From contig NZ_JANHJQ010000006.1 in NCBI RefSeq assembly GCF_024609785.1, positions 1 through 64,000 of the forward strand: 64,000 nt of DNA. The letters run 5' to 3'. A program made the position numbers and the translations under genes. The first letter of the stretch is position 1. Each line of letters begins with the position of its first letter. Positions 1 through 8,673 of this stretch are shown one piece after another. The DNA comes from Pseudalkalibacillus decolorationis (GTDB lineage Bacteria > Bacillota > Bacilli > Bacillales > Fictibacillaceae). Below the pieces are notes generated by a model that was not told the origin of the DNA, made no database searches, and worked only from the letters and a program-made list of their open reading frames with translations.

Positions 1-10
1 TAGAAGTGAT

Positions 11-126
11 GTCTAGCTCCAGCGCCCAGCCACTTGGATCACTTCAGTCCTCCTGCGGCGGCAACAGCCTCCTCGTCGGTCTTCCAGTGACCTTCGTGGC
101 TAAGCAGGGCGCTTGCGCTTTTCTTA
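11..126 (+). repeat. R3 intergenic repeat, copy a
   Basis: This 116-bp segment recurs almost unchanged at 59402-59518. It begins GTCTAGCTCCAGCGCC and ends GGGCGCTTGCGCTTTTC. The arms AGCGCCC and GGGCGCT, and CCACTTGGATCACT and AGTGACCTTCGTGG, are complementary, so the element can fold into a long interrupted hairpin. It has no coding potential. It lies upstream of the spoIIR promoter. Confidence 0.8.
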
Positions 127-144
127 TAAAAAGATAGATTGATA

Positions 145-174
145 GTATAGATTATTCGTTTCCCGTCCACACTG
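145..174 (+). promoter_or_regulatory. Sigma-F-type promoter of spoIIR
   Basis: GTATA at 145-149, a 15-base spacer, then GTCCACACTG at 165-174. This fits the forespore sigma-F pattern (GywTA, 15, GgnrAnAnT). The same layout, GTATA-15-GCCCACAATG, precedes spoIIQ in this window. spoIIR is a known sigma-F gene in B. subtilis. The start codon is at 201. Confidence 0.65.
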
Positions 175-200
175 TTTACCAGGAAGGGTGTGGAGGAAAA

Positions 201-857
201 ATGAAACGAAATGGACTTATCTTATTTTTATTAACATTGATTGTAATGGTTGTATTCTATGAAACTCAAATTAAAGTAGCGAATGCTTCTTTCAATAATA
301 TCCCAGCTACAGAGCAGAAAATTCCTGAAGACTCGATTCGCTTACGAATTCTTGCCAACAGTGATTCTAACGAGGATCAAAAAGTGAAAAGGTTGATCCG
401 TGATAAGGTAAATAAACAGATTACCGAATGGGTATATGGTATTGAATCGCTTGAGGAAGCAAGGGCAATCATTAAACGTGAGCTACCACAGATCAAAACG
501 ATTGTTGATTCTTCTTTAATAGAGCTTGGCTTACATGAAACGTTTGAGGTTGACTTTGGACCAGTTGCATTTCCAACAAAGATGTACGGAGAATATGTGT
601 ACCCTGCTGGGGAGTATGAAGCCGTACTTATTACGCTAGGAGAGGGAACTGGGGAAAATTGGTGGTGTGTACTATTTCCACCGCTCTGCTTCTTAGACTT
701 TGAAAATGGCGATGCGGTCCAAACCGACGATGAAAAAGTTCCTCAAGATGGAACGCAACAAAATAAAGTAACAGATAAAGAAGAACCTGAAGTGAAATTC
801 TTTGTCTTCGAATTCTTTCAATCACTTCTGGATAACGTAGGGAATCTATTTACATAA
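201..857 (+). CDS. spoIIR: Stage II sporulation protein R
   Basis: SpoIIR is the forespore-made secreted signal that triggers SpoIIGA to process pro-sigma-E in the mother cell. The 218-residue protein has an N-terminal hydrophobic signal segment (residues about 5-28) and then the conserved family core, with DSIRLRILANSDSNEDQ near residue 45, VDFGPVAFPTKMYG near 117, and GTGENWWCVLFPPLCF near 149. A polar stretch separates this core from a short hydrophobic tail. The ATG follows GTGTGGAGG closely. A sigma-F-type promoter lies 27 bases upstream and a terminator overlaps the stop region, so it looks monocistronic. Its place upstream of ywlB/ywlC matches B. subtilis, where spoIIR is followed by ywlA; ywlA is not present here and repeats fill the gap. 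Confidence 0.95.
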   Translation: MKRNGLILFLLTLIVMVVFYETQIKVANASFNNIPATEQKIPEDSIRLRILANSDSNEDQKVKRLIRDKVNKQITEWVYGIESLEEARAIIKRELPQIKTIVDSSLIELGLHETFEVDFGPVAFPTKMYGEYVYPAGEYEAVLITLGEGTGENWWCVLFPPLCFLDFENGDAVQTDDEKVPQDGTQQNKVTDKEEPEVKFFVFEFFQSLLDNVGNLFT

Positions 858-874
858 TACTAGATTCCCTTTTT
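840..874 (+). terminator. Terminator of spoIIR
   Basis: GGGAATCTA, a 12-base loop, TAGATTCCC, then TTTTT. The stem starts inside the last codons of spoIIR. The T-run is followed at once by CACGTTAAGAAAGTAT, the left end of the R2 repeat. Confidence 0.85.
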
Positions 875-876
875 AA

Positions 877-1156
877 CACGTTAAGAAAGTATATAAATTG
901 GGCTGCATCGATGCAATGTCTAGCTGCAGCGCCTAGGTGCTCGAGGTCCGAAGAAAAAGATGTAATTGTTTTTTCGAGGAACTTAGGCAATCGCCTTCGC
1001 AAAGCTTGGCACTGACCTAGTTTTCTTTATCGCACCTAAGCAGGGCGCTTCCGCTTTTCTTACACGTTAAGAAAGTATAAAAATACTTTCTATAGTATAA
1101 GTGCAACTACGGCGATCACCTGCGCTAAGGCTTGGCGCTAGCCAAGTTTTCTTTAT
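877..1156 (+). repeat. R2 fragment, R3 composite and full R2 copy
   Basis: This explains the 393-base gap before ywlB. Bases 877-899 are the left end of R2. Bases 917-1062 are an R3 element (GTCTAGCTGCAGCGCC to GGCGCTTCCGCTTTTC) whose middle holds R2-like sequence ending AGTTTTCTTTAT. Bases 1063-1156 are a full R2: hairpin GAAAGTAT/ATACTTTC, then CTTGGC/GCCAAG followed by TTTTCTTTAT. The nested order suggests that one repeat inserted into another. No gene is visible. Confidence 0.75.
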
Positions 1157-1250
1157 GGCTAGGTTATAACTATAGAATTCTAGAAAAATGGGATATTCTC
1201 TTCTTTCCGCTCATAGAATAGAGTAGAATTGCTAGAAAGGAGAGGATGAG

Positions 1251-1694
1251 ATGCTGTCGTTTCGTGTAGCCGAACCGACCGATGCGCCGTCCATTAAACA
1301 GTTCGTAACACAAGCGGGATTATCTAGTGAAGGTATTGATGAATGCATTCGTTCCTTTGTCATTCTCGAAACTGACAAAAAGAAGATGGCAGGGACAGTA
1401 GGGTTAGAGCGCTATGGGAAAAATGGCTTAATTCGCTCACTCGTATTGGATAAAGATTATTCATCGGAAGAATTATTGCTACGTTTATTGACCTCTGTGC
1501 TTCGGCATGCGGAACAGCAAGGAATCGAGAAGGCTTACTTACTGACAAGAGTTACTACGATTTTTCATACATTAGGATTTACCGAAACCGCACATGAACA
1601 TGTTCCGCAAATCCTATTAGCGAGCCCGCATATCCAACAATACGATAAGGATCAGATTGCAATAATGAAACGAAGCTTAGTACCTGCTCCTTAG
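1251..1694 (+). CDS. ywlB: GNAT-like N-acetyltransferase (YwlB type)
   Basis: A 147-residue protein of the GNAT acetyltransferase superfamily. It starts LSFRVAEPTDAPSIKQFV, the usual beta1-alpha1 opening. A central strand pair, GTVGLERYGKNGLIRSLVLD, leads toward the acetyl-CoA site. The typical Q/RxxGxG/A loop is poorly preserved here (LDKDYSSEELLLRLL), so the catalytic status is unsure. The C-terminal half (AEQQGIEKAYLLTR, FHTLGFTE) is typical of the fold. AAAGGAGAGG precedes the ATG. Position between spoIIR and ywlC matches ywlB of B. subtilis, which is the main support for the name. The substrate is unknown. Confidence 0.8.
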   Translation: MLSFRVAEPTDAPSIKQFVTQAGLSSEGIDECIRSFVILETDKKKMAGTVGLERYGKNGLIRSLVLDKDYSSEELLLRLLTSVLRHAEQQGIEKAYLLTRVTTIFHTLGFTETAHEHVPQILLASPHIQQYDKDQIAIMKRSLVPAP

Positions 1695-1786
1695 CTATCC
1701 ACAAAGTTATCCACATTTTTCTTTGAATTGTGGGTAAATAGTGGAAATAGTGCAATAATACGCAATAAAAAGGAGTCTTTACCCAC

Positions 1787-2845
1787 ATGGAACAGTTGAT
1801 AACTCGAAAATGGAATGTACACAATGTGGATAACTTAACAGGGCATCAGGATATAGTAGAAGCTGCTATGTGGATAAAAGACGGTGAAGTCGTCGCATTT
1901 CCGACAGAAACGGTGTATGGCCTTGGGGCTAATGCGTGTTCGAACGAGGCGATTGAGAAAATTTTTGAGGCGAAAGGCCGACCGAGTGATAATCCGTTGA
2001 TTGTTCACATTTCCAGTCGTGAACAATTACCGTTAGCTGCTTCCGATTGGAACGAGATCGCTGAGAAATTGATGGATGCTTTCTGGCCTGGTCCGTTAAC
2101 GATTGTATTACCGAAAAGTAAGTATATTGCTGAAAAAACGACAGCGGGACTAGATACGGTTGGGGTACGGATGCCTGATCACCCAGTTGCCCTCGCATTA
2201 ATTGAGTTAGCCGGGACACCGTTGGCTGCTCCAAGTGCAAATCGATCAGGAAAGCCAAGCCCGACAAATGCTGAGCACGTTTTTTACGATTTGAACGGCC
2301 GAATAAAAGGCATCATTGACGGAGGGGCAACAGGTGTCGGTTTGGAATCGACCGTTGTTGAAGCATCTGGTGGGAAGGTGACGATCTTAAGACCTGGGGG
2401 AATAACAAAGTCACAGCTGGAAACCGTTGTGGAGAATGTGGAGTTGGACCGGGCTTTGCTTGAAGAGAATCTTGTACCGAAATCGCCAGGGATGAAGTAC
2501 ACTCACTATGCACCAAATGCACCGCTTTATTTAATCAATGGTGACCGGACCTTTTTTCAGGATAAAATTAATCAGTATCAAAACGATGGGCAAACCGTCG
2601 GGATTCTTGTAAGTGATGAACTAGCTGGTCAACTAACGGCTGATGAAGTGCGCATGGTCGGTCCAAGTGACCAGATCGAGAAGGTCGCGCAACAGCTTTA
2701 TAACCAATTACGATCGTTTGATGATTCATCAGTCGGAGTCATATTGGCAGAAATGTACCCTGTTGAAGGAATTGGGGAGGCATTGATGAACCGTTTGCTT
2801 AAAGCAGCCGGAAATAAGGTGCTCTCAAAGAATCGGCAAGAATAA
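1787..2845 (+). CDS. ywlC: L-threonylcarbamoyladenylate synthase (Sua5/YwlC)
   Basis: Makes threonylcarbamoyl-AMP from threonine, bicarbonate and ATP, the first step of t6A37 tRNA modification. The 352-residue length is the long Sua5 form. An N-terminal YrdC domain (about 20-215) shows GEVVAFPTETVYGLGANA, KGRPSDNPLIVHI, and GTPLAAPSANRSGKPSPT. A linker with SPGMKYTHYAPNAPLYL leads to the C-terminal Sua5 Rossmann-like domain (about 240-345). AAGGAG lies 10 bases before the ATG. It follows ywlB as in B. subtilis and is closed by a terminator at about 2875-2907. Confidence 0.95.
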   Translation: MEQLITRKWNVHNVDNLTGHQDIVEAAMWIKDGEVVAFPTETVYGLGANACSNEAIEKIFEAKGRPSDNPLIVHISSREQLPLAASDWNEIAEKLMDAFWPGPLTIVLPKSKYIAEKTTAGLDTVGVRMPDHPVALALIELAGTPLAAPSANRSGKPSPTNAEHVFYDLNGRIKGIIDGGATGVGLESTVVEASGGKVTILRPGGITKSQLETVVENVELDRALLEENLVPKSPGMKYTHYAPNAPLYLINGDRTFFQDKINQYQNDGQTVGILVSDELAGQLTADEVRMVGPSDQIEKVAQQLYNQLRSFDDSSVGVILAEMYPVEGIGEALMNRLLKAAGNKVLSKNRQE

Positions 2846-2874
2846 TTAAGGATATGGAGCATGACGATTTTCAG

Positions 2875-2907
2875 GAGCGGGACAGCAATAAGTGTCTCGC
2901 TTTTTTT
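2875..2907 (+). terminator. Terminator of ywlC
   Basis: GCGGGACA pairs with TGTCTCGC across a short AT-rich loop, followed by TTTTTTT. An R2 repeat begins right after it. Confidence 0.8.
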
Positions 2908-3002
2908 ACAAGTAAAGAAAGTATAAACATACTTTCTTTAGTATAAGCGCAACTAAGGCGATCGCCAGCGCCAAGGCTTGGTGCTAGCCAAGTTTTCTTT
3001 AT
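2908..3002 (+). repeat. R2 intergenic repeat
   Basis: A copy of the roughly 95-bp R2 family: GTAAAGAAAGTATAAACATAC at the left side (hairpin GAAAGTAT/ATACTTTC), GGCGATCGCC in the middle, and GCTAGCCAAGTTTTCTTTAT at the right end. It abuts the ywlC terminator. Confidence 0.8.
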
Positions 3003-3006
3003 TGGT

Positions 3007-3377
3007 TTGGAAACTATAAAATTTTTAAGCTGTGGATAACTTTTGATTCAAAATGGCCTTTAGCTTAGCGATGGTACATGTCAGAGATCTATCTGAAGCT
3101 AATTTCGCGTTAAAAATAGCAATAATTCTTCTTCAAAAGTACAAGAAGATCATATTTAATGAAAAAATGCAGAAATAAGAGCTGTATTCAGAATAATTCA
3201 TCCGGAAAATCAGGAATTCATCCGAACTGAGAATTATTCATCCAGAAAAGCTGGAATTGGTCCGAACTGGGGATAATTCATCCGGAAAATCTGGAATTCA
3301 TCCGAACTGGGGGATTATTCATCCAGAGAATCCAGAATTCATCCGAACTGGGAATAATTCAACTAAATGGATCCGGG
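3007..3377 (+). repeat. Duplicated segment with 20-nt unit array A
   Basis: This fills the 686-base gap up to the histidine kinase. A roughly 185-base unique part (GCTGTGGATAACTTTTGATT onward) and the array after it have a diverged second copy at 58380-58732. From 3193 the array alternates two 20-nt half-units, ATAATTCATCCGGAAAATCT and GGAATTCATCCGAACTGGGG, for about nine half-units. It has no coding potential and no CRISPR-like unique spacers. Confidence 0.8.
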
Positions 3378-3531
3378 ACACCAGGATAATAGGCAAAATG
3401 TAGTTTTTTTATTATTAATGGGAAGATAGAAGGAACTACAGTATTTTGTTCTTTGGGATTGCCGCGTAAAAACCATTTTTTTCGCGGCAAAACACTAAGC
3501 ATTTTTGAGTCATAATGGTTAATACCCGGTT

Positions 3532-5769
3532 TTAACTTACATACCCCTTTTGCACTGGCAGCAGGATGGTTACAGTTGTACCCTCATTGAGCGTACTTTT
3601 GACTTCAATTTTGCCTCTATGGTTTTCAACAATCTTATAACAGATCATCATACCGAGTCCTGTTCCTTTTTCTTTAGTCGTATAAAAGGGTTCTCCAATC
3701 TGGGTGAGCATTTCTTCAGAAATCCCACATCCTTCATCACGAAAATGAATAGATATCCATTCGTCAGTTCGTTTGGTTTCGACTGAAAGTGTTCCTCCTG
3801 CTTCTTCCATTGACTCGATTGCATTTTTCATCACATTAATGAACACTTGCTTCAGCTGATCAGATTCACATTGCAGAGTTGGCAATGGGACGGAATCGAA
3901 CGCAATCTGCACACTATGAAGATTTGCCTGAGCCATAAGCAATGCAACAACCTCAGCGAGTAGCTGATTGACATCGTTTAATTTCACATCTCTAGGCTGC
4001 GGTTTTGCTAGCATCATAAATTCACCGACGATCGTATTAATTCGATCCAGCTCTGACAGCATAATTTCATAGTATTCAATGTCTTCCTCCTCTGCCTTTG
4101 CCCTTAGGATATGGGTGAATCCTTTTAGGGAGGTGAGTGGATTTCGGATCTCATGAGCGATCCCTGCTGCAAGCTGACCAAGAACCGTTAGCTTTTCAGA
4201 TTTTCGTAAAAAGTCCTCCGTCTGTCTTCGGTCGGTAATATCACGTGAAATCGTTACGAAGGACTCGACCTCCCCTTCACTGTTTAATACAGGCATTCCA
4301 TGACACTCTAAATAAACCCAATGACCATCAGCGTGTCGAAACATGTAATCTTTCTTGAAGGAATCTTTTGATTCGAGCATTTTTTGAAACATTTCAAACA
4401 TAGAATTACTATCATCTGGGTGAATGATTTTTTTAATATCTGACTTTGTGTAAGGCTGAACCTCATATCCAAGAATCGTTTTCAGTGACGGTGAGGCATA
4501 GAGCAGGGCTCCATCACAGTCGAATACATTAATCAAATCAAGTGTATTTTCAGTTATAATGCGATAATGTTCATTGCTTTCATGGAGAGCTTCTTGGGCA
4601 CGTTTTTGGGCAGTAATGTCACGTATAACCGTTGAATAGCCGCAAATTGTTCCGTTTTCGTCTTTGAGAGGAGACATCGTAACATTTACATAAAAGCGTG
4701 AACCATCCTTTTTGATTCGAACAGTTTCGATTCCCGAATATTTCATCCCTTTTTTAACATTTTCGACCATGCTGTAATAGGATTCTTTCAGTTCGGCTGG
4801 AATGTGGCGAACGAAAAATCCGATCAACTCTCTTCTTTTCCATCCATAAATGTTTTCGTAAGTCGGATTGGCATCTATTAAACGATCATTCATGTCAAAG
4901 ATGGCAATCGCATCCGCTGAATGTTGAATCATGCCAGATAGCCGATCCTTTACAAAATTTAATTCCTTTTCGTATTCTTTGCTTTGGGTCAAATCCTTTA
5001 CAATGCCGTAGATACTATGTACTTTCCCATCGATTGTAATCGGGATATTGGTTACTTCAACTGGAACCTTCATTCCATTTTTATGGTATATTTTGATCTC
5101 GTACTTTAAGACATGGCCTTCGCGTGCTCTATGAAAATAGATTTTTGCATTTTCCCTCTCTTCAGGAACAATTAGTGGAAAAGACTGTTTGCCCACAAGT
5201 TCGTGGCTTTCATATCCAGCTATTAATGCCCCGGCTGGATTTACATATAAAAACTGCCCGTCTGTATCAAGCGTATAAACCCCATCTGGATGATATTTAA
5301 CCAATGTTCGGAAATATTGTTCTCTTTCCTTAAGCCTTTGTTCAGATTGCTTCCATGAACTGATATCGACACAAAATCCCTGTAGCTGCTGAACATGACC
5401 TTCACTATTATAAACTGGAGAGACTGCACCGAGGTAAGGGATCCCATTTATTTCATCCTCATATGCTACAGAATTTCCTTCCCATGCTTGCATGAAGGAC
5501 CCAGCTCTGCGTTTGGCAAATTCAAACGTATAGCATTCTTCTAAGGTTTTTCCTTCTAATTCATCTCTAGTAAAACCAAACTTCTCCAATAAACTGCCCT
5601 GACAGCTAACATATTTAAAGAACGATTCGCACTTTTCGATTAAAAACATAAGGCTATCTTGAACATGATCCGCCTGTACGTGTGAGTCATTCTTAACGGT
5701 TTTTGATAATTCATTATTATCAGCTGTTAGGACGGAAAATAACGAAGAAGTATTTTCGTTAACATTCAT
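3532..5769 (-). CDS. Soluble multi-PAS sensor histidine kinase
   Basis: A 745-residue cytosolic kinase without membrane segments. Four PAS-like sensor regions lie at about 35-145, 150-265, 275-390 and 395-515. The PAS motifs YGWKRRELIGF, GYSTVIRDIT and FVTISRDITDR are clear. A HisKA domain follows, with H-box AGIAHEIRNPLTSLKGF, and then a HATPase with N-box NVMKNAIESM, G1 RDEGCGIS and G2 GTGLGMM. I chose the start at 5769 because GGAGGG lies 5-6 bases before it; an upstream in-frame ATG at 5787 has that site inside its codons. There is no adjacent response regulator, so it is an orphan kinase. The layout resembles the sporulation kinases KinA/KinE that feed the Spo0F phosphorelay, but that role is inferred. 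It interrupts the usual ywlC-ywlD order. Confidence 0.9.
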   Translation of the reverse strand: MNVNENTSSLFSVLTADNNELSKTVKNDSHVQADHVQDSLMFLIEKCESFFKYVSCQGSLLEKFGFTRDELEGKTLEECYTFEFAKRRAGSFMQAWEGNSVAYEDEINGIPYLGAVSPVYNSEGHVQQLQGFCVDISSWKQSEQRLKEREQYFRTLVKYHPDGVYTLDTDGQFLYVNPAGALIAGYESHELVGKQSFPLIVPEERENAKIYFHRAREGHVLKYEIKIYHKNGMKVPVEVTNIPITIDGKVHSIYGIVKDLTQSKEYEKELNFVKDRLSGMIQHSADAIAIFDMNDRLIDANPTYENIYGWKRRELIGFFVRHIPAELKESYYSMVENVKKGMKYSGIETVRIKKDGSRFYVNVTMSPLKDENGTICGYSTVIRDITAQKRAQEALHESNEHYRIITENTLDLINVFDCDGALLYASPSLKTILGYEVQPYTKSDIKKIIHPDDSNSMFEMFQKMLESKDSFKKDYMFRHADGHWVYLECHGMPVLNSEGEVESFVTISRDITDRRQTEDFLRKSEKLTVLGQLAAGIAHEIRNPLTSLKGFTHILRAKAEEEDIEYYEIMLSELDRINTIVGEFMMLAKPQPRDVKLNDVNQLLAEVVALLMAQANLHSVQIAFDSVPLPTLQCESDQLKQVFINVMKNAIESMEEAGGTLSVETKRTDEWISIHFRDEGCGISEEMLTQIGEPFYTTKEKGTGLGMMICYKIVENHRGKIEVKSTLNEGTTVTILLPVQKGYVS

Positions 5770-6099
5770 ATTAACCCTCCGACTCATAAAGGAAACTTGG
5801 CAAATGCCACCGGTCGCCTTGGTTGAACTTATACTTTAGAAAAGTATTTTATATTACGTGAAAAAATTTCCTATCTGAATTAAATTCACTACAATCTCGG
5901 GATTTCCTTTTATGTGTAACTACTTTCTTTTTAAAATGCTACGAAATGTCCAATTTAGGTTCATAAAGTAGACCAATTTCACTGCCTTTGTCAAAAAGAC
6001 GAACTTCCTGTTAACACGGCTGTTTGTGCACAACTTCTAAAGTCTAAACCGGAGGAGACATGCATAGGTTGTATTATCGGTTAAAAAGGGAGGCGCGCG

Positions 6100-6651
6100 A
6101 TGGACACAGCTATGCTTGGGGAATTTGTCACGCTTATGATTATGGCAATCGCGTTAGGTATGGATGCATTTTCGATGGGTCTAGGAATGGGGATGATCTC
6201 ACTCCGTTTGCGGCAGATTTTAAAAGTCGGTATTTTAATTGGGTTGTTCCATATGATTATGCCTCTACTTGGTATGGCAATAGGACAACAACTTTCTATA
6301 CATTTCGGAAATATAGCGACATGGATTGGCGGAGGATTACTCATTGTACTAGGAATTCAAATGATTATTTCTTCGTTTCGATCCGGCGAGGAACCGTTTA
6401 TTACGCCTAAGGGGATAGGCGTATGGCTTTTTTCGATTAGTGTTAGCCTAGACAGCTTTTCTGTTGGGCTTAGCCTTGGAATATTTGGTGCAAAAGTGAT
6501 TGTGACAGTTCTTTTGTTTGGCGTATTCAGTGCGGTATTAACATGGGCTGGTTTAATAATTGGACGAAAAGCACAAAACTGGTTCGGTTCCTATAGCGAA
6601 GCATTTGGAGGATGTATACTTTTATCCTTTGGTTTAAAACTATTAGCGTAA
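6100..6651 (+). CDS. mntP: Manganese efflux pump MntP (YwlD)
   Basis: A 183-residue, six-helix membrane exporter that lowers cytoplasmic Mn2+. It has the family's two-repeat structure: helix 1 carries [15 protein letters not shown] and the second half carries [14 protein letters not shown], both with the acidic residue that binds metal. GGGAGG sits eight bases before the ATG. A longer reading frame at 6060-6410 overlaps it but is out of frame and lacks a plausible product. No yybP-ykoY manganese riboswitch core was found upstream. A terminator and an R2 copy follow. Confidence 0.93.
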   Translation: MDTAMLGEFVTLMIMAIALGMDAFSMGLGMGMISLRLRQILKVGILIGLFHMIMPLLGMAIGQQLSIHFGNIATWIGGGLLIVLGIQMIISSFRSGEEPFITPKGIGVWLFSISVSLDSFSVGLSLGIFGAKVIVTVLLFGVFSAVLTWAGLIIGRKAQNWFGSYSEAFGGCILLSFGLKLLA

Positions 6652-6652
6652 T

Positions 6653-6692
6653 GGAGTGGAGTATCGTTAGCAAACGATCACGCTCCTTTTTT
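6653..6692 (+). terminator. Terminator of mntP
   Basis: GGAG...ATCGTT-AGC-AAACGAT...CTCC stem followed by TTTTTT. R2 begins at 6695, directly after it. Confidence 0.8.
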
Positions 6693-6694
6693 CG

Positions 6695-6789
6695 CACGTT
6701 AAGAAAGTATAAAAATACTTTCTATAGTATAAGTTCAACTACGGCTCTGACTTCGCCTAAAGGCTCGGCAATCGCCGAGTTTTCTTTAT
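6695..6789 (+). repeat. R2 intergenic repeat
   Basis: A full R2 copy with left hairpin GAAAGTAT/ATACTTTC and right end CGAGTTTTCTTTAT. The second stem here is CTCGGC/GCCGAG instead of CTTGGC/GCCAAG: both arms have changed in step, which keeps the pairing. Confidence 0.8.
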
Positions 6790-6854
6790 TTGTAAAATAA
6801 TTTAGGCCCATATATGGTAAAATTATAAGATGTAGACGTATAGGAGGAGTACCC

Positions 6855-7334
6855 ATGTCTCGAATCTTATTTGTTTGTACTGGAAATACTTGCCGGAGTC
6901 CGATGGCAGAGGCGATATTGAATCATCGTTCAAAAGGAACATTTGAAGCAAAGTCAGCTGGTTTATTTGCTGCACCAGGTAATCCTGCAAGCGAACAAAC
7001 CGTTGAAGTTTTGTATCAAGAAGGGATTCCTATTGATCATACTTCTAAACCGCTAACAAAGGATTTAATTGATTGGTCCGATTTTATTTTAACGATGACA
7101 GAACAGCATAAGCAGTCAATTGTCATGCAAGCACCAGGTCTTGGCAAACGCGTTTATACTGTAAAAGAATTCGTAGAACGAGAAACAACCAATGAAACGG
7201 TCTCTGAAAATAACGGATTGTCACTTGATGTTTCCGATCCATATGGAGGTCACGCAGACATCTACCGCCAAACATTCAAAGAATTAGACGCACTCATTTC
7301 TAAACTAGTGAAGGAAACAAAAAAACATAGTTGA
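6855..7334 (+). CDS. ywlE: Protein-arginine phosphatase YwlE
   Basis: A low-molecular-weight phosphatase fold enzyme that removes phosphate from phosphoarginine put on by McsB. The P-loop VCTGNTCRSPMAEA gives catalytic Cys8 and Arg14. Thr12 in the loop is the residue that in B. subtilis YwlE favours phosphoarginine over phosphotyrosine. The general acid lies in DVSDPYGGH near residue 132. The length of 159 residues is usual. ATAGGAGGAG precedes the ATG. It sits between mntP and rpiB as in B. subtilis. Confidence 0.93.
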   Translation: MSRILFVCTGNTCRSPMAEAILNHRSKGTFEAKSAGLFAAPGNPASEQTVEVLYQEGIPIDHTSKPLTKDLIDWSDFILTMTEQHKQSIVMQAPGLGKRVYTVKEFVERETTNETVSENNGLSLDVSDPYGGHADIYRQTFKELDALISKLVKETKKHS

Positions 7335-7450
7335 AAAAACGAACAAATATAAAATAAAGAAATAGAGCAGTTGATTAGACCGTTTAAAACGATTTACAAT
7401 AAAGATAAATACTCGATACTTATTTTTAACTCAAATTGGAGGAATTATAG

Positions 7451-7894
7451 ATGAAAGTCGCAATTGGCAGTGACCATGCTGGTTACAAAATTAAAGATGA
7501 TATTAAAGAGGTTATGGATGAGCTAAATATTCAATATGAAGATGTGGGTTGTAATTGCTCTGATTCAGTCGATTATCCGGACTACGCGTTGCCTGTTGCG
7601 GAAAAGGTGGCCAATGGCGAAGTAGACCGGGGGATATTGATTTGTGGTACAGGCATTGGAATGTCTATTACAGCAAACAAGGTCCAAGGCGTACGGTGCG
7701 CACTTGTTCATGATTTATTTACTGCAAAAGTAACGAGACTTCATAATGATTCCAACGTTCTAGCGATGGGTGAGCGCATCATTGGACCAGGACTCGCAAA
7801 AGAAATCGCAAAGGTTTGGCTCGAAACGGAATTTGAAGGCGGGCGTCATGAACGTCGAGTCGGCAAAATCAAGGAGTATGAAAGTAAAGCTTAA
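7451..7894 (+). CDS. rpiB: Ribose-5-phosphate isomerase B
   Basis: Interconverts ribose 5-phosphate and ribulose 5-phosphate in the pentose phosphate pathway; the family (LacAB/RpiB) can also act on related sugar phosphates. The 147 residues start KVAIGSDHAGYKIKD and contain the catalytic loop GILICGTGIGMSITANKVQG with the conserved Cys, and RCALVHDLFTAKVTRLHNDSN with substrate-binding Arg and His. TTGGAGGAATT precedes the ATG. It is the ywlF position of B. subtilis. Confidence 0.95.
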   Translation: MKVAIGSDHAGYKIKDDIKEVMDELNIQYEDVGCNCSDSVDYPDYALPVAEKVANGEVDRGILICGTGIGMSITANKVQGVRCALVHDLFTAKVTRLHNDSNVLAMGERIIGPGLAKEIAKVWLETEFEGGRHERRVGKIKEYESKA

Positions 7895-7963
7895 CTGAGT
7901 AACAGAACACCACACGTTACAGGTGAACTTCCTAATCTAAAAAGGCGAAAATGAAAGGAAGAA

Positions 7964-8542
7964 ATGGATATGGACGACTCACTACAACAAATCCAGAACC
8001 AGGTTTTACAAGTACTCGAGGACCTGGATAGTGCAATGCCTTTATCCTCCAATCATTTACTTGTTGTAGGAGCTAGTACAAGTGAAGTATTGGGTGAGGC
8101 AATTGGAACATCTGGGACAATGGATGTCGCACATCAGATTTTTGAAGGAATCCAACAATTTCAAGTAAAGACAGAAGTATGTGTTGCCTTTCAATGTTGT
8201 GAGCATCTGAACCGCGCTCTAGTAATGGAGCGTGATGTCGCCCTTGAGCGTGGATTCGAAATTGTTTCTGTAGTGCCTGTTCGGTCAGCAGGTGGAGCGA
8301 TGTCGACCTATGTTTACCATCACATGAAGAATCCTGTCGTGGTTGAGTTTATAAAAGCAGATGCCGGAATCGATATCGGGGATACATTTATTGGGATGCA
8401 TCTAAAGCATGTTGCGGTTCCGGTTCGAAGTGAAGTGAAGTCAATTGGAGACGCGCATGTGACGCTCGCTAGGACACGCCCGAAACTAATCGGTGGAGAG
8501 CGGGCGGTATATCCGACCAAAGAAGAATATACGTGCACCTAA
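7964..8542 (+). CDS. ywlG: UPF0340/TIGR01440 family protein YwlG
   Basis: A 192-residue conserved protein of unknown function. It shows [20 protein letters not shown] near the N terminus, [13 protein letters not shown] in the middle, and [18 protein letters not shown] afterwards, all hallmarks of the family, with an invariant Cys-Cys-Glu-His site that could bind a ligand. The ATG follows AAAGGAAGAA. The gene lies between rpiB and glyA exactly as in B. subtilis. No enzymatic role can be assigned. Confidence 0.9.
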   Translation: MDMDDSLQQIQNQVLQVLEDLDSAMPLSSNHLLVVGASTSEVLGEAIGTSGTMDVAHQIFEGIQQFQVKTEVCVAFQCCEHLNRALVMERDVALERGFEIVSVVPVRSAGGAMSTYVYHHMKNPVVVEFIKADAGIDIGDTFIGMHLKHVAVPVRSEVKSIGDAHVTLARTRPKLIGGERAVYPTKEEYTCT

Positions 8543-8673
8543 AGGGGACCACCCGAATGCTACTTTTTAAATTATATACCGGTTTAGCATTACGTTAGCT
8601 TAACAATAATGATAAAATATAAACATTGTTGAGAGACTACGATAATAGATAGATACGGAAGAGGAGTGGAACC

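Noticed and set aside
1-200. Insertion-sequence end
   Set aside because: The R3 element has no transposase, no clear target duplication and is much shorter than an IS; I list it as a repeat.
3193-3377. CRISPR array
   Set aside because: The half-units are contiguous, with no unique 30-40-base spacers, and no cas genes occur in the window. The same holds for the other four 20-nt arrays and for array F.
3460-3491. Terminator of the minus-strand kinase
   Set aside because: TTGCCGCG and CGCGGCAA pair, but no T-run follows on the minus strand, so it is only a hairpin.
5770-6099. yybP-ykoY manganese riboswitch upstream of mntP
   Set aside because: The conserved core sequence of that riboswitch is not found; only AT-rich intergenic DNA is seen.
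6060-6410. A 116-codon plus-strand frame before and over mntP
   Set aside because: It overlaps the clear MntP frame with its strong GGGAGG site, and its product (rich in Tyr, Arg and His) resembles no protein family.
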